From Scybalousia_A sp052170555 (GTDB lineage Bacteria > Bacteroidota > Bacteroidia > Bacteroidales > P3): DNA of 64,000 bases. The notes beneath the pieces were generated by a model. The model saw only the letters and a program-made list of their open reading frames with translations. It searched no databases and had not been told where the DNA came from. The stretch is from contig JBQNAI010000001.1 of NCBI GenBank assembly GCA_052170555.1, forward strand, positions 124,001-188,000. The letters run 5' to 3'. Below are positions 17,491-24,954 of this stretch, piece by piece. Each line of letters begins with the position of its first letter. Positions within the stretch are counted from its first letter, which is position 1. The translations under genes and the position numbers were made by a program.

Positions 17491-17701
17491 TGATATCTTT
17501 TCTTAATGTTATTACTTCTTCTTTTATCGGTTCTACTATATTCTTTGAATACTCATCAACATAACTCTTGCCCAATTCCATCTCTGCCTGCAATGCCTTT
17601 GCTCTCGCTTGTTTTCTATTACTTCTAAGCAACGCCACATTGTACAGTCAACCTCCGCCCAATACCACTTCAAATAATATTCTCAATATCTCAGTATTCA
17701 T
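17324..17701 (-). pseudogene. holin/i-spanin-like coiled-coil gene interrupted by one UGA
   Basis: From the ATG at 17701-17699 the frame reads MNTEILRILFEVVLGGG, then TGA (17650-17648), then continues LYNVALLRSNRKQARAKALQ and VITLRKDINGLKREIARFRR to 17324. Bacteroidales phages have proteins with just this plan: a short membrane segment with a Gly run, a basic turn, a coiled coil and a Cys-containing tail. The TGA would be a Gly codon (GGA) with one base change. A GTG at 17638-17636 could restart translation and give a 104-residue protein without the membrane segment. Its 3' part overlaps the spanin-like gene. Confidence 0.6.
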
Positions 17702-17732
17702 TCACTTACTTTTATTATTTATTAAAACTTTT

Positions 17733-17826
17733 TCCGCATATCCTTTCCGAGTTCGCTTGATTTCTGGTTCTCTTTGTGCAAAAGAGAACGCTTCTTTTGG
17801 TTCGTTTTCTTCTAAAGAAAATGAAC
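17733..17826. repeat. dispersed repeat, copy A
   Basis: The block TTGATTTCTGGTTCTCTTTG with flanking TTTTGGTTCGTTTTCTT and AAAGAAAATGAACAT reappears inverted at 26226-26375. It contains short imperfect hairpins. ORFs drawn through it (VRLISGSLCAKE) are spurious. Confidence 0.7.
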
Positions 17827-17835
17827 ATAAAAAAA

Positions 17836-18861
17836 CTAAATCTTATAACTCAAAGCACATTCCCTTCTAAATCCTCCGCTTACACCACATTTCACTTTAA
17901 CACTCTCCACCAAATATTCTCCCTCTCTTTCCTCATTATCCACATCTACCATCTTTATCGTATCTCCTGCCTTTACTCTCGGCACTCCAAATCCCGTTAT
18001 CTTGCCTTCATATCCGTCAAAACTTCTGTTATTATATTCTTGTATTGTCCTTTCTTTCAAATCCTCTTCATTATCTACCGTTGAAAGAAAATTGCAAGTC
18101 CTTTTCACTGCATCATCGTCCTTGCTGCCGTATTCAAACGTTATCTGCTTACCTGCTTTCGTCTTACATTTTCCCGTTATATGCAGTTTTATATATTCTT
18201 TCTTATTAAATTTCAAATCATTCTTAACCACATTGGGCGATAGTTCTCTTTGGTGTAGTTTTTGCAAACTCTCTTCTTTCCTCGTTCCCAAAACATAGGT
18301 ATGTTTGTTAAATCCCTTAAAGTCGTATGCCCAAAAACATTTTATCGTCTTACTCTTTTCGTCTATCTTTGCCAAAAATCCGTAACTTTCTTTCAATCCT
18401 TTTATAGCCTCAAAAGGTGTTGCGTTCTTTATCACAAACCCTGTCGGCAGATTAACTTCCACCGCCTCTATATTCCACCCTTTGAATAAATATGTCAGTA
18501 TCTCTTTTAGTGTCGTACTCTTCCAACTCTTATTTATCTGTTCCGCCCTCTTAAAAGGATACCACTCATCATCACATCCTATCTCCAACGGTGCTGCTGC
18601 CCCAATCTTCTTTACATAGCCCCTAAACTCTTCCTCTATATTGTCATTATATCCCAATCGTATCAATACCTTATCGCCCGTATGCACCAAATCCGTTATC
18701 TTCTTGCCGTCTTTCTCCTTAAAATTTAGCGGCATAACGATTTTTGCACTCTGTGTCAAGTTCTTTACACTCATATCTATCTCCACAGAGTTTATCCCTG
18801 CATTCTCTCCGTAAAATTTTATTTTACCTATCTCTATTTCACTTTTTGGTATCAAATACAT
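17836..18861 (-). CDS. baseplate hub protein (gpD/Mu gp44-like)
   Basis: 341 residues. The order of features fits late control gene D/tail hub proteins: an N-terminal beta domain (EIEIGKIKFYGENAGINSVE), LVHTGDKVLIRLGYNDNIEE with EEFRGYVKKIG, a central ATPFEAIKGLKESYGFLAKI stretch and a C-terminal GFGVPRVKAGDTIKMVDVDN domain. The trimeric hub sits under the tube and carries the cell-puncturing tip. It follows the DUF6046-like gene and the oppositely oriented small secreted-protein gene. Frame intact and full length. Confidence 0.75.
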   Translation of the reverse strand: MYLIPKSEIEIGKIKFYGENAGINSVEIDMSVKNLTQSAKIVMPLNFKEKDGKKITDLVHTGDKVLIRLGYNDNIEEEFRGYVKKIGAAAPLEIGCDDEWYPFKRAEQINKSWKSTTLKEILTYLFKGWNIEAVEVNLPTGFVIKNATPFEAIKGLKESYGFLAKIDEKSKTIKCFWAYDFKGFNKHTYVLGTRKEESLQKLHQRELSPNVVKNDLKFNKKEYIKLHITGKCKTKAGKQITFEYGSKDDDAVKRTCNFLSTVDNEEDLKERTIQEYNNRSFDGYEGKITGFGVPRVKAGDTIKMVDVDNEEREGEYLVESVKVKCGVSGGFRRECALSYKI

Positions 18862-18925
18862 CGCTTAGGCACGTTTTTTGTTATCTCTTTCTTGTAATTT
18901 TAATAACCTTTAAACACTTTTTAAT

Positions 18926-19291
18926 ATGCGTTGCTTTATTGTTTTCTTTTCTTGTATTGCATTGTCATTCTTCGCTTTCGCCGATAATGATCATTCTCCT
19001 GAGGATAATACCTCCACTGTCGTTGTTTCCGATGACTGCCTTCTCAAAGGCAAAGTTAAGATAGTAGATAGTTATGAAGATATAAAGGTCAAAATTGTAG
19101 AAGATTACCCAGACTTAGAAGTTACCGTTGTTGATGGATACGTAGGCAATGAGTGTGGTCGTATTATGTTAGTTAAAGACTATGAAGATATCAAAGTTAA
19201 AATCGTTGATTCATACGCTGATATTACAATAAGATTCAAAGATAAGCGTTCAAAGGAATTATTTTTCAAACAACTTAAACAACCTAAATAA
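18926..19291 (+). CDS. secreted repeat protein, probable phage-borne moron
   Basis: 121 residues on the strand opposite to the surrounding tail genes. A signal peptide (MRCFIVFFSCIALSFFAFAD) is followed by five related short beta units of the form KVKIVDSYEDI, VKIVEDYPDL, VTVVDGYVGN, LVKDYEDI, VKIVDSYADI. A cargo gene transcribed against the late operon between two structural genes is the classic place of a moron, expressed in the lysogen. Its 3' end overlaps the DUF6046-like stop by 8 bases, tail to tail. Function unknown; an envelope role is plausible. Confidence 0.65.
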   Translation: MRCFIVFFSCIALSFFAFADNDHSPEDNTSTVVVSDDCLLKGKVKIVDSYEDIKVKIVEDYPDLEVTVVDGYVGNECGRIMLVKDYEDIKVKIVDSYADITIRFKDKRSKELFFKQLKQPK

Positions 19292-19931
19292 AGAACTCTA
19301 TTGGTTTAATGCTATGAGTTGTCAGTTTATATGATAACGTGTCATTAAAACCCTCTACAAGTCTTAAATTCTCAATCTTTTCAATATAAAGACTTTGTAT
19401 TCCTAAATCTTCACATACCTGATTGTCCACCACTTCCAAAATATCATTTATTTCAAATAACTGTCTTATCTGAACAACCTTATCGCTCGGATATTCGTGT
19501 GCATCTAAATCAATCAATATTCCCTCAATAATTATCTCCCAACTCTTACAGCCAAAACATTCTATTACTTCGCTGTCGCTCCCATCTACCGCCGTTTTAA
19601 TAATATTCTTTTCTCTCTTAAACTGTAAAACAGGGCAGGGAGCAAGTATATCAGGCATATTTTCTGTCATTATCCCGTTTTTAAACCTAAACTCCTGTGT
19701 TCCGTTCCTTAGTGTCAAATCCGCAAAACATTTATCATTCCTCATAACAGCATAACGGGTAATATTCTTTAGAGCATAACTTTGATTTCGTTTGTCCGAA
19801 GCCTTTGATATTGCTTTTTCCAAAACATCGCCTGCCTCTATATTCGCTTTTATGACTACACTCTGCGGCATTCCGCTCGGTATATACCCTAAAGCCTTAT
19901 ATATCCTATCTGTCAAATCTATGTTTATCAT
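19284..19931 (-). CDS. DUF6046-like phage tail/baseplate protein
   Basis: 215 residues, no signal. It has the arrangement I associate with DUF6046-type proteins of Bacteroidota contractile phages: an N-terminal helix with TDRIYKALGYIPSG, a central beta domain (SWEIIIEGILIDLDAHEYPS) and a C-terminal LSYKLTTHSIKPIEFFI. Such genes normally follow the tape measure and precede the hub. Here the tape measure is missing from that position: only 33 bases separate it from the chaperone frameshift extension. Family assignment by pattern memory only. Confidence 0.6.
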   Translation of the reverse strand: MINIDLTDRIYKALGYIPSGMPQSVVIKANIEAGDVLEKAISKASDKRNQSYALKNITRYAVMRNDKCFADLTLRNGTQEFRFKNGIMTENMPDILAPCPVLQFKREKNIIKTAVDGSDSEVIECFGCKSWEIIIEGILIDLDAHEYPSDKVVQIRQLFEINDILEVVDNQVCEDLGIQSLYIEKIENLRLVEGFNDTLSYKLTTHSIKPIEFFI

Positions 19932-19964
19932 ATTACCCGTTATTCTTTTTTGTTTTGTCTGATT

Positions 19965-20180
19965 TTACTTTACACTTTTCATTCCCAACAAGCCTTTTTC
20001 TGCCAACCATTCCAACTGCCTGAATTTTTCCATCCATCTTTCATCGTCCAAGTCCTCAGGAAAAGGTATGTGAAAATAAAGCGTTATCAAAGCATCTATC
20101 CGTCTTATGTTGTTTGATAACCTCCTTTTCAGACTATCCTCATCATCGCTGACATCTATCTTCGGATAGCCCTCTATAAG
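19965..20180 (-). CDS. tail assembly chaperone, -1 frameshift extension (GT part)
   Basis: A 71-codon open frame with no start codon of its own, reading LIEGYPKIDVSDDEDSLKRR to LEWLAEKGLLGMKSVK and ending at TAA 19967-19965. It is entered by a -1 slip at the heptamer 20186-20180 just before the stop of the upstream frame. Residues are strongly helical and acidic/basic, with DALITLYFHIPFPEDLDDER in the middle, as in T domains of lambda gpGT and Mu gp41/42-type chaperones, which bridge tube protein and tape measure during tail assembly. Confidence 0.78.
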   Translation of the reverse strand, partial: LIEGYPKIDVSDDEDSLKRRLSNNIRRIDALITLYFHIPFPEDLDDERWMEKFRQLEWLAEKGLLGMKSVK

Positions 20181-20566
20181 TTTTTTACTATCGCAACTCT
20201 TACAGGTATCAACTGAGCAATAGCATCCGCTGCTCCGAAGAATAAACCGTCATCTGCTTTCACTTCGTCCTTGCCCGACAACAAACATGCATTGATCATT
20301 ATCTCCTTCGCTTTGTCGGGGTTCTTGTCCATCCACTTCTCAAACTCGCTCATCACTTTTCTGTCTGGTACTCTGATGATAACTTTCTTATATGCCTTGC
20401 CGTCATCGTCCATAGGCAGTTGTGCAATCTTTACCTTGTTTTCGCCGTAGCGTTCCTGCCACGCTTTTATCATCTCTTGCGTTACTCCCTCAGGTAACTG
20501 TGTTTCTTTTATCGTTGCCATACTCTTTTGTTCTTTTTCTTTTGTTGTCTTATTTGTCTTTTCCAT
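20174..20566 (-). CDS. tail assembly chaperone (G part)
   Basis: 130 residues. The open frame starts at 20566, but an internal Met (SMATIKETQLPEGVTQEMIK, about residue 16) is also possible. The body, WQERYGENKVKIAQLPMDDD and then KAYKKVIIRVPDRKVMSEFE, is a small alpha-beta protein typical of phage tail assembly chaperones. It follows the tube gene and would precede the tape measure in a normal tail operon. It ends VAIVKNL at TAG 20176-20174, and the preceding A-AAA-AAC permits a -1 frameshift to make a 71-residue longer product. Frame intact. Confidence 0.72.
   Translation of the reverse strand: MEKTNKTTKEKEQKSMATIKETQLPEGVTQEMIKAWQERYGENKVKIAQLPMDDDGKAYKKVIIRVPDRKVMSEFEKWMDKNPDKAKEIMINACLLSGKDEVKADDGLFFGAADAIAQLIPVRVAIVKNL
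20180..20186 (-). promoter_or_regulatory. programmed -1 ribosomal frameshift slippery heptamer
   Basis: A AAA AAC in the correct X-XXY-YYZ phase of the chaperone frame (codons GTA AAA AAC TTA TAG). The zero-frame stop follows one codon later, and the -1 frame is open for 71 codons. Confidence 0.8.
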
Positions 20567-20583
20567 GGTATTTCTTTTTTTTA

Positions 20584-21000
20584 CTAATCTACATTAAAGT
20601 TTATGCCCGTGCAGAACATCTCAAACTCTTTTTTCAAATCGTCATCATCACCCACACTTCTGCCTTGCTCCGTAAATTTAGCCGTTATTACGTCCGTTAT
20701 CATCTCGTTTTCGTCATCAACGTAATTAACCACTATCGGAAAAGGTTTTATATCCATAAGACTTCCGCCTGCAGCTTTCTCTATGGCTGACACACTTTTC
20801 AGTCTTAGACCCAACGTGCAGGAATATTCCTTTTTGCCTTTTCTGTACGATGTAGGGCTGTCGCTGCCCACCGAATAATTAGGCTCATGTGTCTGCTTAA
20901 CGCCGTACTCCAACTTCGTTACCTCGTAGTCTATGCTGCCAAGTATTGAAATCTGCACGTCGGCATCACCCAAAGCCTTGCCGTTCCTTGATACTGTCAT
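20584..21000 (-). CDS. tail tube protein
   Basis: 138 residues. Starts VSRNGKALGDADVQISILGS and continues with a beta-barrel-like pattern (KKEYSCTLGLRLKSVSAIEK, FPIVVNYVDDENEMITDVIT, KFTEQGRS), as expected for the tube of a contractile tail. Position immediately after the sheath-like gene and before the chaperone fits. It is of a different subfamily from the tube-like N-terminal part of the upstream fused ORF, so remnants of two tube types coexist. Four bases separate it from the upstream stop. Confidence 0.65.
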   Translation of the reverse strand: MTVSRNGKALGDADVQISILGSIDYEVTKLEYGVKQTHEPNYSVGSDSPTSYRKGKKEYSCTLGLRLKSVSAIEKAAGGSLMDIKPFPIVVNYVDDENEMITDVITAKFTEQGRSVGDDDDLKKEFEMFCTGINFNVD

Positions 21001-21003
21001 AAC

Positions 21004-22179
21004 TTATATGCTTGTTTTTAAGTTAATTGTTCCTTTTATCTCATCTATCTGTCCCATTGGTACGATAACAAACGCCACTTTCAACACCCTCGGACTTATC
21101 AACAAATCGCTATCCTTATCCACCGTTGTTTTGCCGCTCGTTATCAATCCTTCTGCTGCCATCGTGTTAAACACTTCATCGCCTATAGCCTCAAAATATT
21201 TAACTATCGCTGTCGGTAGTTTTCCCGTCTTGCTATCCACTGGCTGACTGCTTTTAACTTTCGGCAATAGTGCCGTTCTCAAATCTCTTACAGCCTTGTC
21301 ATGCACTCGTCCGTATGATATGGTGTATTCGTTAAAATACCCTTCCTTGTCCTTTATGATAGGCGTACAAGTATGGTCGTTGTTAAAATACACTCCGTCC
21401 AACCCTGCATAACTTATAGCGAATATATAGCCTTTGTCTTCCAATGTCTGCAACTCCGAATCCATCTCGGCTATGCTCTTATGATTACTCAACGCAGCCT
21501 TTGTCCAAAGACCTTGTTTTACATTCATAAGGTTGCCGCCCTCTACCTCGCCTATGTTCTCATTGACTTTCTTTGAAGCCAACATACCGAGCATTGTTCC
21601 AACGTCTGCGTATTTCTTACCTATCGCATCCTGAGTTTCTGCAAAGTTGTAATCCTGTCCTATGCAAACACTCACCTTGTAACAACTGATAACATTATTG
21701 TCTGCATCTTTCATCTGTCTTAAATCCGCAGCAGCCGTACCCGTTGCAGCCGAAAAACCTCTACCCTCCAACACTATCTGACATGGGCGGAACGTCTCGT
21801 AACTCCAATCATACAAGTCTTGTGCTTTTTCAATGGCAGTATATACATCTTCCTCCGTGAATTGACAACCTAAAAGTTTGTCGGTTACCATTACGTCGCC
21901 ATTGGCAGGATTGCCGTAACTTACTACTATATCCACCTGCATATCCAACACAGTGTCGCCACCGCTCTTTGCAAGTATTTCGTATTCACTTCTTGTCATA
22001 GCCACCTCCCCTTCGTAGGAGACGTTACCGGATTGTATGCTCACAGGCTCATCACCCGAACCGTAAAGCAACTCTTTTTCTTTACTCCTCTTATAGCGTA
22101 CCGAACGCATGCGTGCAATATAGCGACTGCCTATCATACACTTAACATCGCTCCACTGATATTCTCTACTGTTAAACAT
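21004..22179 (-). CDS. tube-like N-terminus fused to tail sheath C-terminus
   Basis: 391 residues in one frame. Residues 1 to about 112 (MFNSREYQWSDVKCMIGSRY, NVSYEGEVAMTRSEYEILAK, DMQVDIVVSYGNPANGDVMV, TDKLLGCQFTEED) resemble a roughly 140-residue tube-like protein. From about residue 115 (AIEKAQDLYDWSYETFRPCQ on) it has the C-terminal two thirds of a DUF2586-type tail sheath, including CYKVSVCIGQDYNFAETQDA, GVYFNNDHTCTPIIKDKEGY and a terminal beta strand IVPMGQIDEIKGTINLKTSI. The sheath N-terminal domain is absent. An in-frame deletion joining two genes is the simplest reading, and the product could not build a normal sheath. Confidence 0.6.
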   Translation of the reverse strand: MFNSREYQWSDVKCMIGSRYIARMRSVRYKRSKEKELLYGSGDEPVSIQSGNVSYEGEVAMTRSEYEILAKSGGDTVLDMQVDIVVSYGNPANGDVMVTDKLLGCQFTEEDVYTAIEKAQDLYDWSYETFRPCQIVLEGRGFSAATGTAAADLRQMKDADNNVISCYKVSVCIGQDYNFAETQDAIGKKYADVGTMLGMLASKKVNENIGEVEGGNLMNVKQGLWTKAALSNHKSIAEMDSELQTLEDKGYIFAISYAGLDGVYFNNDHTCTPIIKDKEGYFNEYTISYGRVHDKAVRDLRTALLPKVKSSQPVDSKTGKLPTAIVKYFEAIGDEVFNTMAAEGLITSGKTTVDKDSDLLISPRVLKVAFVIVPMGQIDEIKGTINLKTSI

Positions 22180-22196
22180 ATCTTACTCCTTTCTTC

Positions 22197-22310
22197 TTAC
22201 GCTGTCTTAAAGCCTAATTTCACATCTATGTACTTACTGTAACCATACGGTTTTACTCTCAAACTTACTTCCAATCGTGAGGTGGCCAAAATGTTTTGGT
22301 CTGCGTTATT
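22197..22310 (-). pseudogene. 3' remnant of a tail sheath gene
   Basis: About 37 codons, NNADQNILATSRLEVSLRVK and PYGYSKYIDVKLGFKTA then stop, look like the very end of a DUF2586-type sheath. There is no start, and upstream residues lose similarity near 22310, next to the restriction gene promoter. With the fused ORF downstream this implies two sheath C-termini in a row. Confidence 0.5.
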
Positions 22311-22347
22311 TCTTGGTTGGTAAAGTCTGTAATTGATAATTATTTTG

Positions 22348-22355
22348 TAATTTTG
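22348..22355 (+). promoter_or_regulatory. -7 box of the restriction gene
   Basis: TAATTTTG followed by GC, 24 bases before the nuclease ATG. No good TTTG at -33 was found, so the promoter may be weak or regulated. Confidence 0.5.
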
Positions 22356-22378
22356 CGCTCGTATAAACAGCGAAAAAT

Positions 22379-24163
22379 ATGAAACCTTGGAGTATATCAA
22401 CGACCGTAAGAAACCCAGAAAGAGTCAGAAGTTTTCTGTCTGTACTCAAACAATTGGAAGGTCAGAAATGGGACGAAAAAACTCAAGCAAAATATCAAGT
22501 TCTGTTATTGCAAAACAGACTTTACGGTGTATATAATAAGCAATTTTATAACGGATTAAATGAAAATACTATTGATTTATTAGAATCTAATGACCCTATA
22601 TCTTACAAAACGGCAGAAAATATTCTGTTGTCAAAAAACTATAAGGGCGGTAACGAAATGCGAGGCAGACAATCCTACAATCCAATTAGGAAAATGGGAT
22701 TTGTTTATACAGATAAAAACAAGGTTTTAAGATTTACGGACGTTGCAAATTACTTTTTACAAGATGATTATGATTTGGGAGAAGTATTTTTTCGCAGTTT
22801 TATAAAATGGCAATTACCAAATCCCGATGCAAGTGATTTTAGCAATGGCTATAATATCAAGCCGTTCATTGCTACTTTGCATTTAATAAATGAAGTAAAT
22901 AAACTATGTGAAGAAAATAACGACAAAGCAAAGGGTATTTCACGATTGGAGTTTCAACTTTTTGCCTTAACGTTATTTAACTATAAGAACATCAAACAGC
23001 AAGCAAAGAAAGTAATAGAGTTTAGAAAAAAGTACAACACTGCAAAGAATAAAGATGAATTTGTCAGTAAATATATAGCAGACAATTTGCAAAATATAGA
23101 GAGTATAAACAATTTGAATGATTATGCCGACAATGTTATAAGATATTTTCGTCTGACAAAGTACATATATTTAAGAGGTAACGGATATTATTTAGATTTA
23201 GAGCCGAGAAGACAAATTGAAATAGAAAATTTATTGAAGTTTGATAACGCTTGTGTAATAGAATTTAAGAATAAACAAGAGCATTACGCATATCTGGGCA
23301 ATATTAACGAACCTGCTTTACCTTGGGAAAATAAAGAAGATAACATTAAAATTGCAAATTTAATACTTGATGATATTTCACAGTATACACAATTATTGAA
23401 TGAGCAAAAAGAAATCTATGAAAAGAAAGATATAAACGCCCTAAACTACGAGCAACTGAAAGAATATATAAGTTATCTTCGTTCTGTTAGGTTATTGCTT
23501 CAAAGAAGAATACAGCACAATCAAGTACAAGAGTTAAAAAATATAGAAGAAACAAAAACACTTTTGCAAAACATCTATTCATCAAAAGCAAAGAAGTCGG
23601 TTGAATTAGAAAGATTATGTTCTTTGGCATTAAATGCTTTGGACGATGCAAAAGAAATAAAGCCGAATTATCCTGTCGGTGATGATAACGAACCAACATT
23701 TACAGCCCCTGCCAATAAACCTGATATTGAATGTTTTTACGAGCAGTTTAACGCAATATGTGAGGTTACTATACTAACGGATAAAACACAATTTTTCTAT
23801 GAAGGACAACCTGTAATGCGACATTTAAGGGATTTTGAAGATAAACACAATGACAAAACCGCTTATTGTCTGTTTATAGCACCGTCATTACACAGAGATA
23901 CAATAAATACATTTTGGGGATTTCGTAAGATTGCATTTGAAGGATTTCAACAGCGAATAATTCCTCTTACAATAACACAATTTATTTCCTTATTAGATGT
24001 ACTTATTGACAGAAAGTCAAAAGGCGAAAAATTATATTACAGCGATATGCAACTACTATACGATGCTATTATTCAAAGTAATGACAATAGCAATACTTCT
24101 GCCGAATGGATTTTATCTATTGATGATATACTGACAGAATGGAAAAATAAAATAACGGCATGA
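22379..24163 (+). CDS. type IIS restriction endonuclease, AlwI/BspD6I-like
   Basis: 594 residues. The start KPWSISTTVRNPERVRSFLS and then VLKQLEGQKW is the AlwI-family opening. NPIRKMGFVYTDKNKVLRFT and YFRLTKYIYLRGNGYYLDLE match the recognition half of N.BspD6I-like enzymes. The catalytic half has KPD(449)IE, E(462)VT and the conserved PVMRHLRDFE and AYCLFIAPSLHRDTINTFW. Such enzymes bind a short asymmetric site (GGATC or GAGTC in known members) and cut a few bases away. The exact site cannot be read from sequence. It overlaps the first methyltransferase by 4 bases (ATGA). Inserted between phage sheath remnants and the phage HTH/HU genes. Confidence 0.85.
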   Translation: MKPWSISTTVRNPERVRSFLSVLKQLEGQKWDEKTQAKYQVLLLQNRLYGVYNKQFYNGLNENTIDLLESNDPISYKTAENILLSKNYKGGNEMRGRQSYNPIRKMGFVYTDKNKVLRFTDVANYFLQDDYDLGEVFFRSFIKWQLPNPDASDFSNGYNIKPFIATLHLINEVNKLCEENNDKAKGISRLEFQLFALTLFNYKNIKQQAKKVIEFRKKYNTAKNKDEFVSKYIADNLQNIESINNLNDYADNVIRYFRLTKYIYLRGNGYYLDLEPRRQIEIENLLKFDNACVIEFKNKQEHYAYLGNINEPALPWENKEDNIKIANLILDDISQYTQLLNEQKEIYEKKDINALNYEQLKEYISYLRSVRLLLQRRIQHNQVQELKNIEETKTLLQNIYSSKAKKSVELERLCSLALNALDDAKEIKPNYPVGDDNEPTFTAPANKPDIECFYEQFNAICEVTILTDKTQFFYEGQPVMRHLRDFEDKHNDKTAYCLFIAPSLHRDTINTFWGFRKIAFEGFQQRIIPLTITQFISLLDVLIDRKSKGEKLYYSDMQLLYDAIIQSNDNSNTSAEWILSIDDILTEWKNKITA

Positions 24164-24954
24164 AACTAAATACCATATATAACGGAGATTGTATAAATAT
24201 ATTGGCTAAAAAAATAAATAAAAATTCAGTTGATTTAATATTTGCCGACCCACCTTATAATCTTTCGGGCAAAAGTCTTTCGTTAGCCAATAATACAACG
24301 GGCGGAGCATATTATAAAGTTAATGAAGATTGGGATACTTACGACTATGACGACTATTTGAATTTTACTAAACAATGGCTACAATGTTGTTTTGATGTTT
24401 TGAAAGACGGCGGAAGTATTTATATTTCCTGTACTCATCATAATATTGGGGAAGTGCTGACTATTGGCAAACAATTAGGTTTGAAACTCAACAATATTAT
24501 TACTTGGTACAAAACCAATGCTATGCCTAATATTACAAAACGCACTTTTACACATTCCACTGAATTTGTTTGTTGGTTTGTTAAGGGAAAGAATTGGATT
24601 TTTAATTATGATGAAGTAAAGAAATTTAATCCGCATAAGACAAAGACAGGTGAAGACAAACAGATGAGAGATTTTTTGGATTTTATAGAGTTGCCTATTG
24701 TTCAAGGGAAAGAGAGAATAAAAGGAGAGGATAACAGAGCGGCACACCCAACACAAAAACCTGAAAAACTTTTAGAGTTGATAATAAAAGCCTCTTCCAA
24801 TGAAAACGATTTAGTATTAGACCCATTTTTCGGTACGGGAACAACGGGTTATGTAGCCAAACAACTAAATAGAAATTGGATAGGTATAGAAAATAATGAT
24901 AAGTATATACAGATAGCAACTAAACGAATATTTGACAATGACAACACTATATAA
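24160..24954 (+). CDS. DNA adenine methyltransferase 1 (beta class)
   Basis: 264 residues. The catalytic motif IV comes first (LIFADPPYNLSGKS) and the SAM-binding motif I near the end (LDPFFGTGTTGYVAKQLNRN), which is the beta-class order of N6-adenine/N4-cytosine methyltransferases. HPTQKPEKLLELII is the usual motif X neighbourhood. DPPY favours adenine methylation. An asymmetric site needs a separate enzyme for each strand, and the gene directly after this one is its paralogue. Translationally coupled to the nuclease (ATGA) and overlapping the next gene by 23 bases. Confidence 0.88.
   Translation: MKLNTIYNGDCINILAKKINKNSVDLIFADPPYNLSGKSLSLANNTTGGAYYKVNEDWDTYDYDDYLNFTKQWLQCCFDVLKDGGSIYISCTHHNIGEVLTIGKQLGLKLNNIITWYKTNAMPNITKRTFTHSTEFVCWFVKGKNWIFNYDEVKKFNPHKTKTGEDKQMRDFLDFIELPIVQGKERIKGEDNRAAHPTQKPEKLLELIIKASSNENDLVLDPFFGTGTTGYVAKQLNRNWIGIENNDKYIQIATKRIFDNDNTI

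Noticed and set aside
17646..17651. Alternative genetic code in the phage (TGA as Gly or Trp)
   Set aside because: Other phage and host genes use TGA as a normal stop, and no other in-frame TGA was seen in the intact phage genes, so a single nonsense change is simpler.
10198..22310. A functional tailocin or contractile injection system instead of a phage
   Set aside because: The sheath lacks its N-terminal part, the tape measure is inverted and away from the operon, and a Mu F-like head gene is present. A decayed phage fits better, though the intact baseplate genes keep the idea open.
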